From JBGSMF01 sp964651475 (lineage in GTDB: Bacteria > Chloroflexota > Anaerolineae > Fen-1058), in NCBI GenBank assembly GCA_964651475.1, contig CAZYXV010000010.1, positions 1 through 64,000 on the forward strand: a stretch of 64,000 bases of DNA, written 5' to 3'. Positions 27,066-35,590 of this stretch are shown here, piece after piece. A program made the position numbers and the translations under genes. Within the stretch, counting starts at the first letter, position 1. Each line of letters opens with the position of its first letter. A model generated the notes under the pieces. That model was not told where the DNA came from. It made no database searches and was given only the letters and a program-made list of their open reading frames with translations.

Positions 27066-29789
27066 TTACGGCTGGGCGGTGAGTTGGGCCAGCACCTTTT
27101 CGGGCAGGGCCGGGAGATGGGTGATGCGGACGCCGGCGGCCCAATAGACCGCGTTGATAATCGCCGCGTGCGGGGCGGTATTGGGCAACTCGCCCACGCC
27201 AGAGGCGCCAAAAGGTCCCTGGGAACGCGGGGTCTCGACGTACATAATCTCCACGTCGTCTGGAACGTCTTGGGCAAACGGCAAGCCGCAACTGACCATA
27301 TTGGTGTGTTTGTGGAGATCTTCGAAATCTTCCGACAGCGCATATCCAATCCCCTGGGCCAGGCCGCCGTAAATTTGCCCGTCCACCACCGCCCGGTTGT
27401 TGATTTTGCCAATGTCGGCTACCAGCGTCATTTTTTCAACCTTGATCTTGCCAGTTTTAGTATCCACTTCCACCTCGGCCATAAAGACGCCGTACATATA
27501 GTTGATGATGGGCGTTCCCTGGCCGGTGTTGGGATCGCCCATGGCTGTGGCCGATGTCCATTTCCCCACGTAGCGCAAAGGGAGCTTTTCGGCGACCATC
27601 TCGGAAAAAGTGCGGTAGGCGCCATCCGGCTTTTTCAGGCCTTGCAGCAGATTCTCACAAGCTGCCATAATCGCATTCCCCACAATCACCTGCGAACGGC
27701 TGCCGCCGGCCGGCCCCCCATCGGGCGCTTGGCCGGTGTCGTTCATCTCCAGCTTGATTTTATCCGGCGCAATGCCCAATGGCCGTAGAGCTTCGTGGGC
27801 CGTGCCAAGCGCCCCGGCGTCCGCTCCCTGCCCATGGTCTTCCCAGGTGGTGGAAATGGTAACGCCGTCTTGCGTCAACTCTGCCCACACCTCGGCCGTG
27901 TCTGGGCCATCGCCGCCCGCGCCATAAATGCCAATAGCAACACCCACGCCCTTTTTCTTTTCAGGCGTTGACTGGCGGGCAGCTTTATCCCTGGCAGCCT
28001 GATATTTAGGGCGGAGCAACTCGATCATCTGAGGTAAGCTAAAGACTTCTGGCGTCTGCCCGGTGGGCGTGGTGCTGCCTGGGCGATAAACGTTAATGTA
28101 GCGCAATTCCAAGGGATCCACGCCCATCTTGGCCGCCAGCTCGTCCATCAGGCTTTCAGAAGCAAACTCGCTTTGCGGCGACCCATAGCCCCGGTAGGGC
28201 GCCCCCCACGCGTGGTTGGTGCAGACGGTGCGTCCCAGGCCGCGGATATTGGGAATGTCATAGCCGGCGCCAATAAACTGCGCTCCCTTGTGGGTGAGGA
28301 GATCGCCAAACTCGGAGTAGGCGCCATGGTCAACGATCCAATCACTTTCCAGGGCGACCAATTTGCCCTGCGAATCCGCGCCGAGCTTGAGCTTGATAAA
28401 GAAGGGGGAACGCTTTCCGGTATAAGTGATAAATTGTTCGTAATCATATTCGAGGTAAACCGGCCGGCCGGTTGCCATGCAGGCTGCGCCCACCAGCGCC
28501 TCGAGCGTGGGGCAGAATTTGTAGCCAAAAGTTCCCCCCGCCGGGTTTTGCACAAGCCGCAGATTGTTCAATTCCACACCCAACCCCTCCGCGATCATAG
28601 ACGCATGCAGGTATAGGGCAATGCTCTTGGAATGAATGGTCAGCCGGCCTTCTTCGTCGTAATAAGCAAACCCCATATCTGGCTCGATGGTCAGGTGAGG
28701 TTGTCTTTGCGTGTAAAATTCATCTTCCACCACAAAAGCCGCCGATTCCATCAGCGGTTTGGTATCTTGTCCCTTGGCTACTCCCTGTTCAAAGTAAACA
28801 TTGGGTGTGCTGGGGTGAATCTCAATGGCGTCCTCTGCCATGGCCTCCAGGGCACTCATGTAAGCGGGCAGCTCTTCCAGTTCCACTTGCACCTTTTCCG
28901 CCGCGGCCTCAGCCTGGGCTTTGGTATCGGCGCAGACCACGGCAATCACGTCTCCATATTGAAAGACTTTGGTGTCGCATAGGATCGGGCGGTCCCAGCC
29001 GTCGCATTTGTTGGTTGGAAAGGTCACCAGGCCATTGATGCGATTTTTCCCCTCGACGTCCTTGTGGGTAACAATCTTGACGACGCCCGGCATCTTTTCG
29101 GCTTCAGAGGTGTCAATGGACAAAATGTTGGCGTGAGACACTTTGGCCTGGACGAGGGCGAGCTGCAAAGTGCCGGGCGGCAACTGCAAGCCCAGGTCGG
29201 CCCCATAGTCACACGTCCCGGTAACTTTGGCCGCCGCCGAAGGGCGCGGGTAGCCGGTGCCCCAGATCCTTCCATCTGCCGGCAGTTTGAAATCCAGGGC
29301 TTCTGGAGGCGTGTCGCCGCGCAGGACGCTGGCGGCATCCATGACGGCATCCACAATCGGCTTGTAGCCTGTGCAGCGGCAGGCATTCAGATTCTTCTGG
29401 AACCAGGCCCGCACTTGCTCTCGGGTAGGGGCGGGGTTTTGGTCCAGGAGGGCCTTGGCCGACACGACAAAGCCCGGCACGCAAAAACCGCATTGCGCCA
29501 CGCCGTGCAGAATAAAAGCTTTTTGGATGGGATGCAAGTTGTCGGGCGCGCCGATCCCCTCCACTGTCACAATCTTGGCGCCGTCGGGGACTCGCCCCAT
29601 TTTCACAATACAAGATCTGACGAGCTTGCCATCCATGATGACCGAGCAGGAGCCGCAATGTCCTTCAGCGCAGCCTACCTTTGTTCCCGTCAACCCAAGC
29701 TGGTTTCGGAGAACATTGGATAAAAGAGCCTGTGGATCAATGATCACGGTTCTCGATGTGCCATTTATGACAAGAGTCTTTTTCTGCAT
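27066..29789 (-). CDS. MOP-type molybdenum aldehyde oxidoreductase 1
   Basis: 907 residues, the length of single-chain Desulfovibrio gigas aldehyde oxidoreductase (Mop), which oxidises aldehydes to acids using a molybdopterin-cytosine-dinucleotide cofactor and two [2Fe-2S] clusters. Cluster cysteines: 40, 45, 48, 60 (plant-type) and 100, 103, 137, 139 (helical), the same positions as I recall for Mop. Mo-site motifs: 'GGTFGYKFCPT', 'WGAPYRGYGSPQ', and the catalytic Glu in 'GASGVGE' (about residue 867). The ATG at 29789 has GGAGGAAGG just upstream; an in-frame GTG 12 nt earlier is not preferred. It has its own promoter with a ModE-like site, apart from the large cluster. No signal peptide, so cytoplasmic. 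Confidence 0.92.
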   Translation of the reverse strand: MQKKTLVINGTSRTVIIDPQALLSNVLRNQLGLTGTKVGCAEGHCGSCSVIMDGKLVRSCIVKMGRVPDGAKIVTVEGIGAPDNLHPIQKAFILHGVAQCGFCVPGFVVSAKALLDQNPAPTREQVRAWFQKNLNACRCTGYKPIVDAVMDAASVLRGDTPPEALDFKLPADGRIWGTGYPRPSAAAKVTGTCDYGADLGLQLPPGTLQLALVQAKVSHANILSIDTSEAEKMPGVVKIVTHKDVEGKNRINGLVTFPTNKCDGWDRPILCDTKVFQYGDVIAVVCADTKAQAEAAAEKVQVELEELPAYMSALEAMAEDAIEIHPSTPNVYFEQGVAKGQDTKPLMESAAFVVEDEFYTQRQPHLTIEPDMGFAYYDEEGRLTIHSKSIALYLHASMIAEGLGVELNNLRLVQNPAGGTFGYKFCPTLEALVGAACMATGRPVYLEYDYEQFITYTGKRSPFFIKLKLGADSQGKLVALESDWIVDHGAYSEFGDLLTHKGAQFIGAGYDIPNIRGLGRTVCTNHAWGAPYRGYGSPQSEFASESLMDELAAKMGVDPLELRYINVYRPGSTTPTGQTPEVFSLPQMIELLRPKYQAARDKAARQSTPEKKKGVGVAIGIYGAGGDGPDTAEVWAELTQDGVTISTTWEDHGQGADAGALGTAHEALRPLGIAPDKIKLEMNDTGQAPDGGPAGGSRSQVIVGNAIMAACENLLQGLKKPDGAYRTFSEMVAEKLPLRYVGKWTSATAMGDPNTGQGTPIINYMYGVFMAEVEVDTKTGKIKVEKMTLVADIGKINNRAVVDGQIYGGLAQGIGYALSEDFEDLHKHTNMVSCGLPFAQDVPDDVEIMYVETPRSQGPFGASGVGELPNTAPHAAIINAVYWAAGVRITHLPALPEKVLAQLTAQP

Positions 29790-29847
29790 TCCTTCCTCCA
29801 CTTTTTGGATTTGGGCGCGCGCCCAGTAAAAGTTGCCACATTGCCCG

Positions 29848-29870
29848 CGTTATGATAAAATAGCATAACG
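29848..29870. promoter_or_regulatory. ModE-like operator A
   Basis: CGTTATG, 9 bp, CATAACG: perfect 7-bp arms. The sequence resembles the E. coli ModE operator half-sites (CGTTAT...ATAACG, from memory). It lies just downstream of the predicted start of transcription of Mo oxidoreductase 1, a position suited to repression. Related sites are at 48111 and 48196. Confidence 0.6.
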
Positions 29871-29879
29871 ACGCCATAC

Positions 29880-29908
29880 ATTATAGCATAGTTGCCTTGT
29901 TGTTCCAA
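29880..29908 (-). promoter_or_regulatory. Promoter of Mo oxidoreductase 1
   Basis: On the minus strand TTGGAA (29908-29903), 17 bp, TATAAT (29885-29880). The expected start near 29873 is directly before operator A. Confidence 0.5.
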
Positions 29909-29927
29909 TGGGAGGCATTTCGCGCGT

Positions 29928-30125
29928 ATGAAAGATTACGCCGCTGCTTTTGTCAATGTGCTAAACAAGCTGTACAAGGCTCAGGGCATCTCGTCGTTGA
30001 GCGAAGAACAAGGCATTCTGTTGGCGGTCCTGTTGCGAGAGATGGAACTGCCGGGGCCGCGCAAAACCGTTGATCAAATCATCACCGCCGCCGAGAAAGC
30101 CATCGGCGTGCGGCTCAGGCATTAG
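29928..30125 (+). CDS. Small hypothetical protein
   Basis: 65 residues, 'MKDYAAAFVNVLNKLYKAQGI...', ending 'AAEKAIGVRLRH'. It is predicted to be mostly helical, with no Cys and no membrane segment. GGGAGG lies about 12 nt before the ATG, a little far. It diverges from Mo oxidoreductase 1 across operator A and is convergent with the mocA-like gene. No family recognised; the position suggests a role linked to the Mo enzymes, but nothing in the sequence shows it. Confidence 0.5.
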   Translation: MKDYAAAFVNVLNKLYKAQGISSLSEEQGILLAVLLREMELPGPRKTVDQIITAAEKAIGVRLRH

Positions 30126-30152
30126 GGCAGGTGAACTGATCTTGTTGCCTGC

Positions 30153-30752
30153 CTATCTGCAATCTTGCTCCGAACTCAATAGCTGCTCGTAATCCTCCAG
30201 CGTATCCACGTCCAGCAGCAGGCCTGGATCATTCCATGGCGCGTAGGCGATGGGATAACGGGAAAAGACCAGCCGCCCGCCCGCGTCGCCATGAAGCGAC
30301 GTCAAATCGGGGAAAACACTGCTATCGAACAGGACGGGATTGCCGCGCCGCCCCTCGATCATCGGCGCGACAATGGGCGGCCGTGTTTGAACATGTCGTT
30401 CTTTTAACATGCGCACAAGCTCGACGGGGATGTGGGGCTGGTCGGCCAGAAAAAAGATGGCCGCTGATGTGTTGGCTGGCAAGGCCAGCAACCCCGCTCG
30501 AACCGACGTGCTCTGCCCCTCGGCCCAGGCGGGATTGTGGACACACTCGACCGGTAAATCCGCCAGCGCCGCCCGCACTTTGTCGGCTTCCGCGCCTGTG
30601 ACAACTAGCACTGGCGCAAGTTCCGCCTCGAGCGCCGTACGCGCCACCTGGCAAATGAACGGCTTGCCGCGCCACAGTAACAATTGCTTGGAGCGCCCCA
30701 TGCGCCGCGACGCGCCAGCGGCCAGGATAATGCCGGCGATAGATTCAGCCAC
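30153..30752 (-). CDS. mocA: MocA-like molybdenum cofactor cytidylyltransferase
   Basis: 199 residues. An NTP-transferase fold with the signature 'GIILAAGASRRMGRSKQLL' at residues 6-24 and the metal-site segment 'IFFLADQPHIP' near 98. MocA attaches CMP to Mo-molybdopterin, giving the dinucleotide cofactor that XDH-family enzymes need; this fits three such enzymes nearby. It corresponds to the 'DVU_1551 family NTP transferase' of the D. vulgaris gene set (recalled). It overlaps xdhC by 8 bp and is the last gene of the minus-strand cluster. Confidence 0.87.
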   Translation of the reverse strand: MAESIAGIILAAGASRRMGRSKQLLLWRGKPFICQVARTALEAELAPVLVVTGAEADKVRAALADLPVECVHNPAWAEGQSTSVRAGLLALPANTSAAIFFLADQPHIPVELVRMLKERHVQTRPPIVAPMIEGRRGNPVLFDSSVFPDLTSLHGDAGGRLVFSRYPIAYAPWNDPGLLLDVDTLEDYEQLLSSEQDCR

Positions 30753-31812
30753 GGTCGCTCATTGGCCTGGGCTGCCGCGAGCCGATGCCGTGGCGCACCG
30801 CCACCATTTCGGCTATGATCGAAAGAGCGATCTCTTCGGGACCGATAGCGCCCACCTTTAATCCGATGGGGGCATGGATGCGCGCCAGTTGTTCGTCGCT
30901 CGCGCCAAGCTGCTTGAGCGTCTGGACGCGCTTGGCGTGGGCTGTGGTGGAACCCAAGACGCCCACGTAACGCGCAGGACTGGCAAGCGCCGCCTGCAAA
31001 GCGGGAACGTCTAGCTTGTCGTCGTGAGTCACGGCGACGACGTATGTTGCTTCGTCCATGCACAACTTTTCCATCGCCGTAGAAGGCCACTCGATAATCA
31101 ACTCGTCGGCGTGAGGAAAGCGCTCGCGGGTGGCAAAGGCCGAGCGGGCATCCACCACAATCGTGTGAAAGCCCAGCGTCTTGGCAAACGTCACCAGCGG
31201 GATGGCGATGTGAACCGCGCCCACGATGATGAGCCTGGGCGGGGGAGGAAAGACGTCAATAAAAACTTCTGCCGGCTCGCCCGCCGCGTCAAAGGACGCC
31301 CGCCCAGGATCGTGAGTGGCCAGCCGCTCGGCCGCATAGCGGACTATTGACTTGGTCAAGTCGGCTGATCCCAAATTGCCCTGCGTGCGCCCGTCCGGCC
31401 AGACGAGCAACTTGCTCCCCAAGCCTGGCCCAGCGATGATGGTCGCCAGCGCGACCAGTTGCCCTGTATCCAAACATGGCTTGAGCGACGTATAGATTTC
31501 GGCCGGCAGTGGTTCGACAAACACCTGGATTTTGCCGCCGCACGCCAGGCCGATTTCCCAGGCGGATTCGTCGGCGATGCCGTATTCGAGCAACTTGGGC
31601 GCGCCGGATTTGATTGCTTTTTGAGCTTCTTCCAAGACGGCCCCCTCGATGCAGCCGCCGCTCACCGAACCGGCAATGTCGCCCGCCGATGTACAAGCCA
31701 TCTTGGCGCCGAGCGGCTGCAAGGCTGATCCGTACACCTGCACTATTGTGGCGAGGGCGACGTGTTTGCCTGCTTGCCGCCAGTGTTCAATGTCGGGCAG
31801 TAAATCGCGCAT
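30745..31812 (-). CDS. xdhC: XdhC family molybdenum cofactor chaperone
   Basis: 355 residues. The N-terminal XdhC/CoxI domain has 'YGSALQPLGAKMACTSAGDIAGSVSGGCIEG' (about 27-57), including the conserved Cys. The C-terminal Rossmann domain begins 'RLIIVGAVHIAIPL' (about 188) and contains 'YVGVLGSTTAHAKR'. XdhC proteins bind the Mo cofactor, promote its sulfuration and insert it into XDH-family enzymes. A GAGGTAA site precedes the ATG. It is located 9 bp after the ligase stop and overlaps mocA, which argues for one transcript. Confidence 0.9.
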   Translation of the reverse strand: MRDLLPDIEHWRQAGKHVALATIVQVYGSALQPLGAKMACTSAGDIAGSVSGGCIEGAVLEEAQKAIKSGAPKLLEYGIADESAWEIGLACGGKIQVFVEPLPAEIYTSLKPCLDTGQLVALATIIAGPGLGSKLLVWPDGRTQGNLGSADLTKSIVRYAAERLATHDPGRASFDAAGEPAEVFIDVFPPPPRLIIVGAVHIAIPLVTFAKTLGFHTIVVDARSAFATRERFPHADELIIEWPSTAMEKLCMDEATYVVAVTHDDKLDVPALQAALASPARYVGVLGSTTAHAKRVQTLKQLGASDEQLARIHAPIGLKVGAIGPEEIALSIIAEMVAVRHGIGSRQPRPMSDRG

Positions 31813-31821
31813 GGGTTTACC

Positions 31822-33213
31822 TCAACCTGGTTTTGTTCTTTGATCTGCGATGATTCGCTTGGTTGGACGGGCAACCGCTGGTCCTTTATGGACAGTTACC
31901 GCAATATCCAATTGGCTCGCCGCCCTGGCAAGCCGGATAGCGGGTATAGAGTTCAGGGCAGCCTCGACGACGGCTTCAATGTCAGTTCCCATTCTCTCAG
32001 CGACGCTCACTTGAATGTTCAGGCAATCTTTTTCCACGCGGTTAATGGGTATCTTGTCAATTATTCGGGGTAGCTCTTGCACCTGCCCACAAGGGTTCGC
32101 CCGTACATTTTGAGATGATGCGTTAATTATAACAGAAAAATCCAGCAATCCCTCAACAGAAAAAAGCGCCTCGTCCAAATCGGCTATCGTCAGATATGGC
32201 CCATCGCCCACTGCAACATAGCCGCTGGCCCGCTGCCTGACTCGTTCCAGCGTTTTCAAAGCGGTGCCGCAGGGACATTCGCCGGGGATAAAGCGGCTGA
32301 GGTCGCCCGTGCGATAGCGAATCAAGGGCATGCCGCGCCGGGTGAGCGTCGTAAACACCACTTCGCCAGTCTCGCCATCCGCCGCCGCTTCGCCCGTGGC
32401 CGGATTGACAATCTCGAAATACAAGTCCGCTTCTCGCAGGTGATAGCCGCGCCGCGCCTGACATTCCACGCCGCCGCCCAAGCCCATCTCTGTCATGCCA
32501 TAGTGATTATACACCCGGCAATTCCAGGCGTGTTCGACTGCCCTGGTGATGGCATTTGGAACGTGGTCGGTGGTCAATAAAACGCTTTTGAGTTTCTGCT
32601 CCTCTCCGCAGCGCGCCAGCGCGAGCACTTGGGCCGGAATGCCCACCAGGCCATTCACTTGCCCCTGGCGCATCACGTCCAACGTCTTGGAAACGTCTCG
32701 CACTACTCCGTGCTTTACAGGCCGCGCCCCCAAGCGCAGCAATGCCATCGCCAGCAAGTCGCCCACGCTGCCCACGCGCTCGCAAGGCAGCAAGATCAAG
32801 ACCTTGTCGCCAGGCTCTGTGAACGTGGACATGCCGATGTGAAAAAAATCAATCGTCAGTTCCTGGTCTTGTTGGGTGAAATAGAGGCGCTTGGGATGGC
32901 CTGTCGTCCCACTTGTGTCCAGTGTGACCACGCGTTGAATGTCGCCCTGTGAGACACATAGAAATTGCAATCCCTCCTGGCGAATGTCCTGCGCAGTGGT
33001 GAACGGGAATTGGGCTACGTCGCTGAGGCTGGAAATGTGGCGTGGCGCGGCCGCGAGGCGCTTTTGATAAAAACGACTCTTGCGCCTGACCAGTTCAAGC
33101 GTCTCTCGAAGCTTTTCGAGTTGATAGGCTTCAAGCGCCTCTCGCGTCAGCGGCCCGGCCTGGTCTAGCTTGCTCACTATCCAGGGATCGAGTGGGGTGA
33201 GTGGGAGGTTCAT
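31822..33213 (-). CDS. AMP-dependent CoA ligase (DVU_1553-like)
   Basis: 463 residues, related to phenylacetate-CoA ligases (adenylate-forming). Visible: the phosphate-binding loop 'TLDTSGTTGHPKRLYF' near residue 98, 'YNHYGMTEMGLGGG' near 236, and 'RYRTGDLSRFIPGECPCGT' near 299 with a CPC pair. The usual C-terminal lysine region is not obvious. NCBI, as I recall, names such proteins in Mo-hydroxylase loci 'DVU_1553 family AMP-dependent CoA ligase'; the substrate is unknown. The ATG directly follows the upstream stop (TAGATG). Residues about 368-384 appear to derive from an inserted repeat element (32063-32111). Confidence 0.82.
   Translation of the reverse strand: MNLPLTPLDPWIVSKLDQAGPLTREALEAYQLEKLRETLELVRRKSRFYQKRLAAAPRHISSLSDVAQFPFTTAQDIRQEGLQFLCVSQGDIQRVVTLDTSGTTGHPKRLYFTQQDQELTIDFFHIGMSTFTEPGDKVLILLPCERVGSVGDLLAMALLRLGARPVKHGVVRDVSKTLDVMRQGQVNGLVGIPAQVLALARCGEEQKLKSVLLTTDHVPNAITRAVEHAWNCRVYNHYGMTEMGLGGGVECQARRGYHLREADLYFEIVNPATGEAAADGETGEVVFTTLTRRGMPLIRYRTGDLSRFIPGECPCGTALKTLERVRQRASGYVAVGDGPYLTIADLDEALFSVEGLLDFSVIINASSQNVRANPCGQVQELPRIIDKIPINRVEKDCLNIQVSVAERMGTDIEAVVEAALNSIPAIRLARAASQLDIAVTVHKGPAVARPTKRIIADQRTKPG
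32063..32111. repeat. REP-like element inside the ligase gene
   Basis: This segment aligns with the intergenic repeat at 60899-60970: ATTCGGGGTAG, then CTTGCACCTGCCCAC, then AAGGGT(T)CGCCC-TACATTTT, with two internal deletions. It lies inside an open reading frame and is translated in frame into about 16 residues. Confidence 0.6.
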
Positions 33214-33525
33214 CTAGTTGAGCATTACGGAGACGGTTCCGATTGGAGTGGAAATCATTTGCCAATCCTGGCTCGGTTTTGCATTGTTGCATACTCTGCA
33301 CAACCTCGCCGCGTTACGCCGCCGAACGCGCAAAGCAACCGTTGCCATTTGCGCCAGCTCGCTTGCCGGATGCACGCTGTAGGTCCGGTGACCCGGCCCC
33401 TCCAGAATCAGCGTCACATCTTCGGGTTGGGGACCTGGCTCGACCAGAAAACCCCATTCTTTGAACAATCTGACGGCTTCTTCGAATGATACCGAATCAG
33501 GTGGTTCAGAGCTTGGTTCTCGCAT
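33214..33525 (-). CDS. 103-residue CxxC protein of the Mo cluster
   Basis: Starts 'MREPSSEPPDSVSFEEAVRL', with AGGAAGAG before the ATG at 33525. The middle is an alpha/beta segment ('FLVEPGPQPEDVTLILEG'), and the C-terminal half holds 'ARLCRVCNNAKPSQDW', a CxxC pair that could bind metal or act in redox. No known family recognised. It sits 11 bp after the radical SAM gene and directly abuts the ligase start, so it belongs to the operon. The frame is open further upstream, but that part overlaps the radical SAM gene and lacks a start signal. Confidence 0.65.
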   Translation of the reverse strand: MREPSSEPPDSVSFEEAVRLFKEWGFLVEPGPQPEDVTLILEGPGHRTYSVHPASELAQMATVALRVRRRNAARLCRVCNNAKPSQDWQMISTPIGTVSVMLN

Positions 33526-33536
33526 TACTCTTCCTT

Positions 33537-34934
33537 TTAATGTGGAGACAATTCCAATTCTTTTTGGATTAGTGGTCGGTACAGAGAGCGCCCGTGTTGA
33601 TTGGTCAAGTTGTAGGCGCAAAACGGAACGAGCCGGCCATCGGGACTGATGGTGTGAATGCAGCAGTCGCGCAGTCGCTCCAGATCGAGCGTCCAGGCAT
33701 CCTGAAAGGCCATGCCAGAAATGCAAAAGGTGTGAGTTTTGACGCGCGCCAGAAATTCGTCCCACTCGCCCAGGCTCGGCTCGCCAATGCTCTGCAGTTC
33801 GATCACGTCAGTGGGCAATGACCATTTCTTGGCGACAAAGCGGCGCGCCTTTTCTGCACCCTCTTTGGCTAGAGTCGGTTGGCAGCAACAGCTTTTTTGG
33901 GGCGTATGGCTTGTCAGTGGAACGAGCTGGCCGTCTGGCATCAATACAAAATTCCCGTGGAACGAGCACAGCGCGTTTTCGCAGCCGGGCGGGCCAAAAT
34001 GCGTCTGCTTGATCGCGCCGCCGCTCTGCGCCTCGATGGCGCAAATGACTTGGGGAATCGTGATGCGGTCAATATCGCGCGGAGGCTGCGGGTAGCGGCC
34101 AAAATAGCTGATGGGCTGAAAATGGACGCCGCGAACTGTTGGAGAATGGCGCAACCCGAATTCGATGATAGTGCCAATGTCGTCCGTGTTGACGCCGGGC
34201 ACAAGCGTCGGGACGAGCACGACGCCAACCTGCTGCTCGGCGCAACGCTCGATGACGGCCTGTTTGTGCGCAGCGAGCGGGCGCCCGCGCAATTTTTCGT
34301 GGACATGGTCGCGCGTGCCATCAAACTGCAAAAACACCGTCGAAAGCCCGGCTTCTTTGAGCCGTTCAAGATAGTGTTTGTCTCTGGAGAGCCGCAATCC
34401 ATTTGTGTTGACCTGGAAAAACATAAAGCCCAGCGAGCGCCCCAGCGCGATAATATCGGCCAAGTCATCCCGCAGGCATGGTTCGCCGCCAGACAGTTGG
34501 ATATTAAAGGGTCCACCTGCTTCTAGCAAGCGCCGGTACCATCCCTCAATTGCGCCCAGGTCTGGGTCTGGCCCATGCGGTTCGCCGGCGTCGGCAAAGC
34601 AGACAGGGCAGCGCAAATCACACCGCTGTGTCACTTCAAATAAGACGCTGCAAGTGTGTTGGCGATGATCGGGACACAGGCCGCAATCGAAGGGGCAACC
34701 TCGATCAACTGCCGTGAAAGGATTATCTGGATAACTGGGAATTTTGGGCCGCACCCAAGACGCATAGGCGGGCAATCCGCGCCAGATCACGGCAGAAAAG
34801 CTGCCATGCTCAGGGCAGCTTTTCTCGAGGTACACATCATCCCCGCGCGCTACACGAGCCGCGGGAATCCGGGCCAGGCATTCGGGGCAGACGCTTTCAG
34901 TCCCCGATAGAACCTGTTCTTCGCAGCCACTCAT
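33537..34934 (-). CDS. Radical SAM protein (TrsS-like)
   Basis: 465 residues. The radical SAM cluster motif is C105-x3-C109-x2-C112 ('CDLRCPVCFADAG'), followed by 'LSGGEPCLRDDL'. The N-terminus carries C16-x2-C19 and 'CPEHG' (C40), then C80, C84, C87 and C95 with 'CPDHRQHTC'. This N-terminal pattern recalls MJ0619-like radical SAM enzymes that methylate pterins. NCBI calls the Mo-cluster relatives 'radical SAM (seleno)protein TrsS' (recalled); here the frame has no internal TGA, so it is an all-Cys form ('SCCCQPT' near 340). It overlaps the upstream gene by 4 bp. It may modify the cofactor or a pterin precursor (inference). Confidence 0.8.
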   Translation of the reverse strand: MSGCEEQVLSGTESVCPECLARIPAARVARGDDVYLEKSCPEHGSFSAVIWRGLPAYASWVRPKIPSYPDNPFTAVDRGCPFDCGLCPDHRQHTCSVLFEVTQRCDLRCPVCFADAGEPHGPDPDLGAIEGWYRRLLEAGGPFNIQLSGGEPCLRDDLADIIALGRSLGFMFFQVNTNGLRLSRDKHYLERLKEAGLSTVFLQFDGTRDHVHEKLRGRPLAAHKQAVIERCAEQQVGVVLVPTLVPGVNTDDIGTIIEFGLRHSPTVRGVHFQPISYFGRYPQPPRDIDRITIPQVICAIEAQSGGAIKQTHFGPPGCENALCSFHGNFVLMPDGQLVPLTSHTPQKSCCCQPTLAKEGAEKARRFVAKKWSLPTDVIELQSIGEPSLGEWDEFLARVKTHTFCISGMAFQDAWTLDLERLRDCCIHTISPDGRLVPFCAYNLTNQHGRSLYRPLIQKELELSPH

Positions 34935-35374
34935 AGTTCCTCGCCGGCCAGGTCAAAGCCGTTTTCCACCAGCAGTTCTTTGACCTTTTGGAAAACGCCA
35001 GTGACCATCATTGGGCAGCGGACTGGCATATAGCGCGCGTTTTCGCCCAAGATTTCTTCGCAGCGGATGCTGCCAAACTGCTGGCCGTATTCGGCCTTGA
35101 ACCACTTGGCGAGATCGCCGACCATAAAGTTTAGACGGGGGTTGTCTTCGTCTTCGGGTTTGCCCTTGCCTGCATACAAGCCCAACAGGCACGCGCCGCC
35201 CGTCAATGCGCCGCAGGTTTCGCCCGCAAAACCCAGGCCGCCGGCCAGCCCATGCGCAGCGCGGATTAGGTCGGAATTTTCTTTGCCTTGCAGTTCAAGT
35301 CCTAGCAAGACAAGTATTTGGCTGCAAAAAAAGCCTTGCTGTTTTAACGCTTTGATGCGATCCATGTCATCCAT
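34931..35374 (-). CDS. C_GCAxxG_C_C family protein (DVU_1555-like)
   Basis: 147 residues of the redox-active C_GCAxxG_C_C family. Conserved cysteines are visible in 'GFFCSQILVLLG' (C17), 'GETCGALTGGACLLG' (about 54-62), 'IRCEEILG' (about 104) and 'VRCPMM' (about 118). The family is thought to bind metal or carry out thiol redox. An AGGTGA site precedes the ATG. It overlaps the radical SAM gene by 4 bp (translational coupling). In the D. vulgaris set the same gene stands next to the radical SAM gene, as here. Confidence 0.85.
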   Translation of the reverse strand: MDDMDRIKALKQQGFFCSQILVLLGLELQGKENSDLIRAAHGLAGGLGFAGETCGALTGGACLLGLYAGKGKPEDEDNPRLNFMVGDLAKWFKAEYGQQFGSIRCEEILGENARYMPVRCPMMVTGVFQKVKELLVENGFDLAGEEL

Positions 35375-35392
35375 TTTTCACCTGTGAAAAAA

Positions 35393-35590
35393 TCATTTGT
35401 CTTCCAATTGCATTTCAACTTCAGCGATGCGGCTTTTTACGAGTTCCTCCGGAATGTAAACCTGGCCGCATTCGGGACATCTGAGGATGTTGGCAGAAAA
35501 GCTGTGACCCAAATAGCTGAGATATGTTTTGGTTGGCGCCAACTCTTTTTGGCACTTGAAGCAGATCACGGTTTTATTTCCCGCCATCAC
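35393..35590 (-). CDS. Small double-CxxC redox/zinc-ribbon protein 1 (DVU_1557-like)
   Basis: 64-65 residues (GTG at 35590 or ATG at 35587). Two CxxC pairs, 'CFKCQKEL' and 'CPECGQVYIPEELV', form a rubredoxin-like or zinc-ribbon knuckle. It ends 'RIAEVEMQLEDK'. The stop codon of the FAD/dicluster gene immediately precedes it. The nearly parallel protein at 41772-41984 also follows an FAD/dicluster gene, so each oxidoreductase has its own small partner, perhaps an electron carrier or assembly factor. Confidence 0.78.
   Translation of the reverse strand: MMAGNKTVICFKCQKELAPTKTYLSYLGHSFSANILRCPECGQVYIPEELVKSRIAEVEMQLEDK

Noticed and set aside
33526..33765. Longer start for the 103-residue CxxC protein
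   Set aside because: The upstream part overlaps the radical SAM coding end, and its translation looks random; AGGAAGAG sits before the ATG at 33525.
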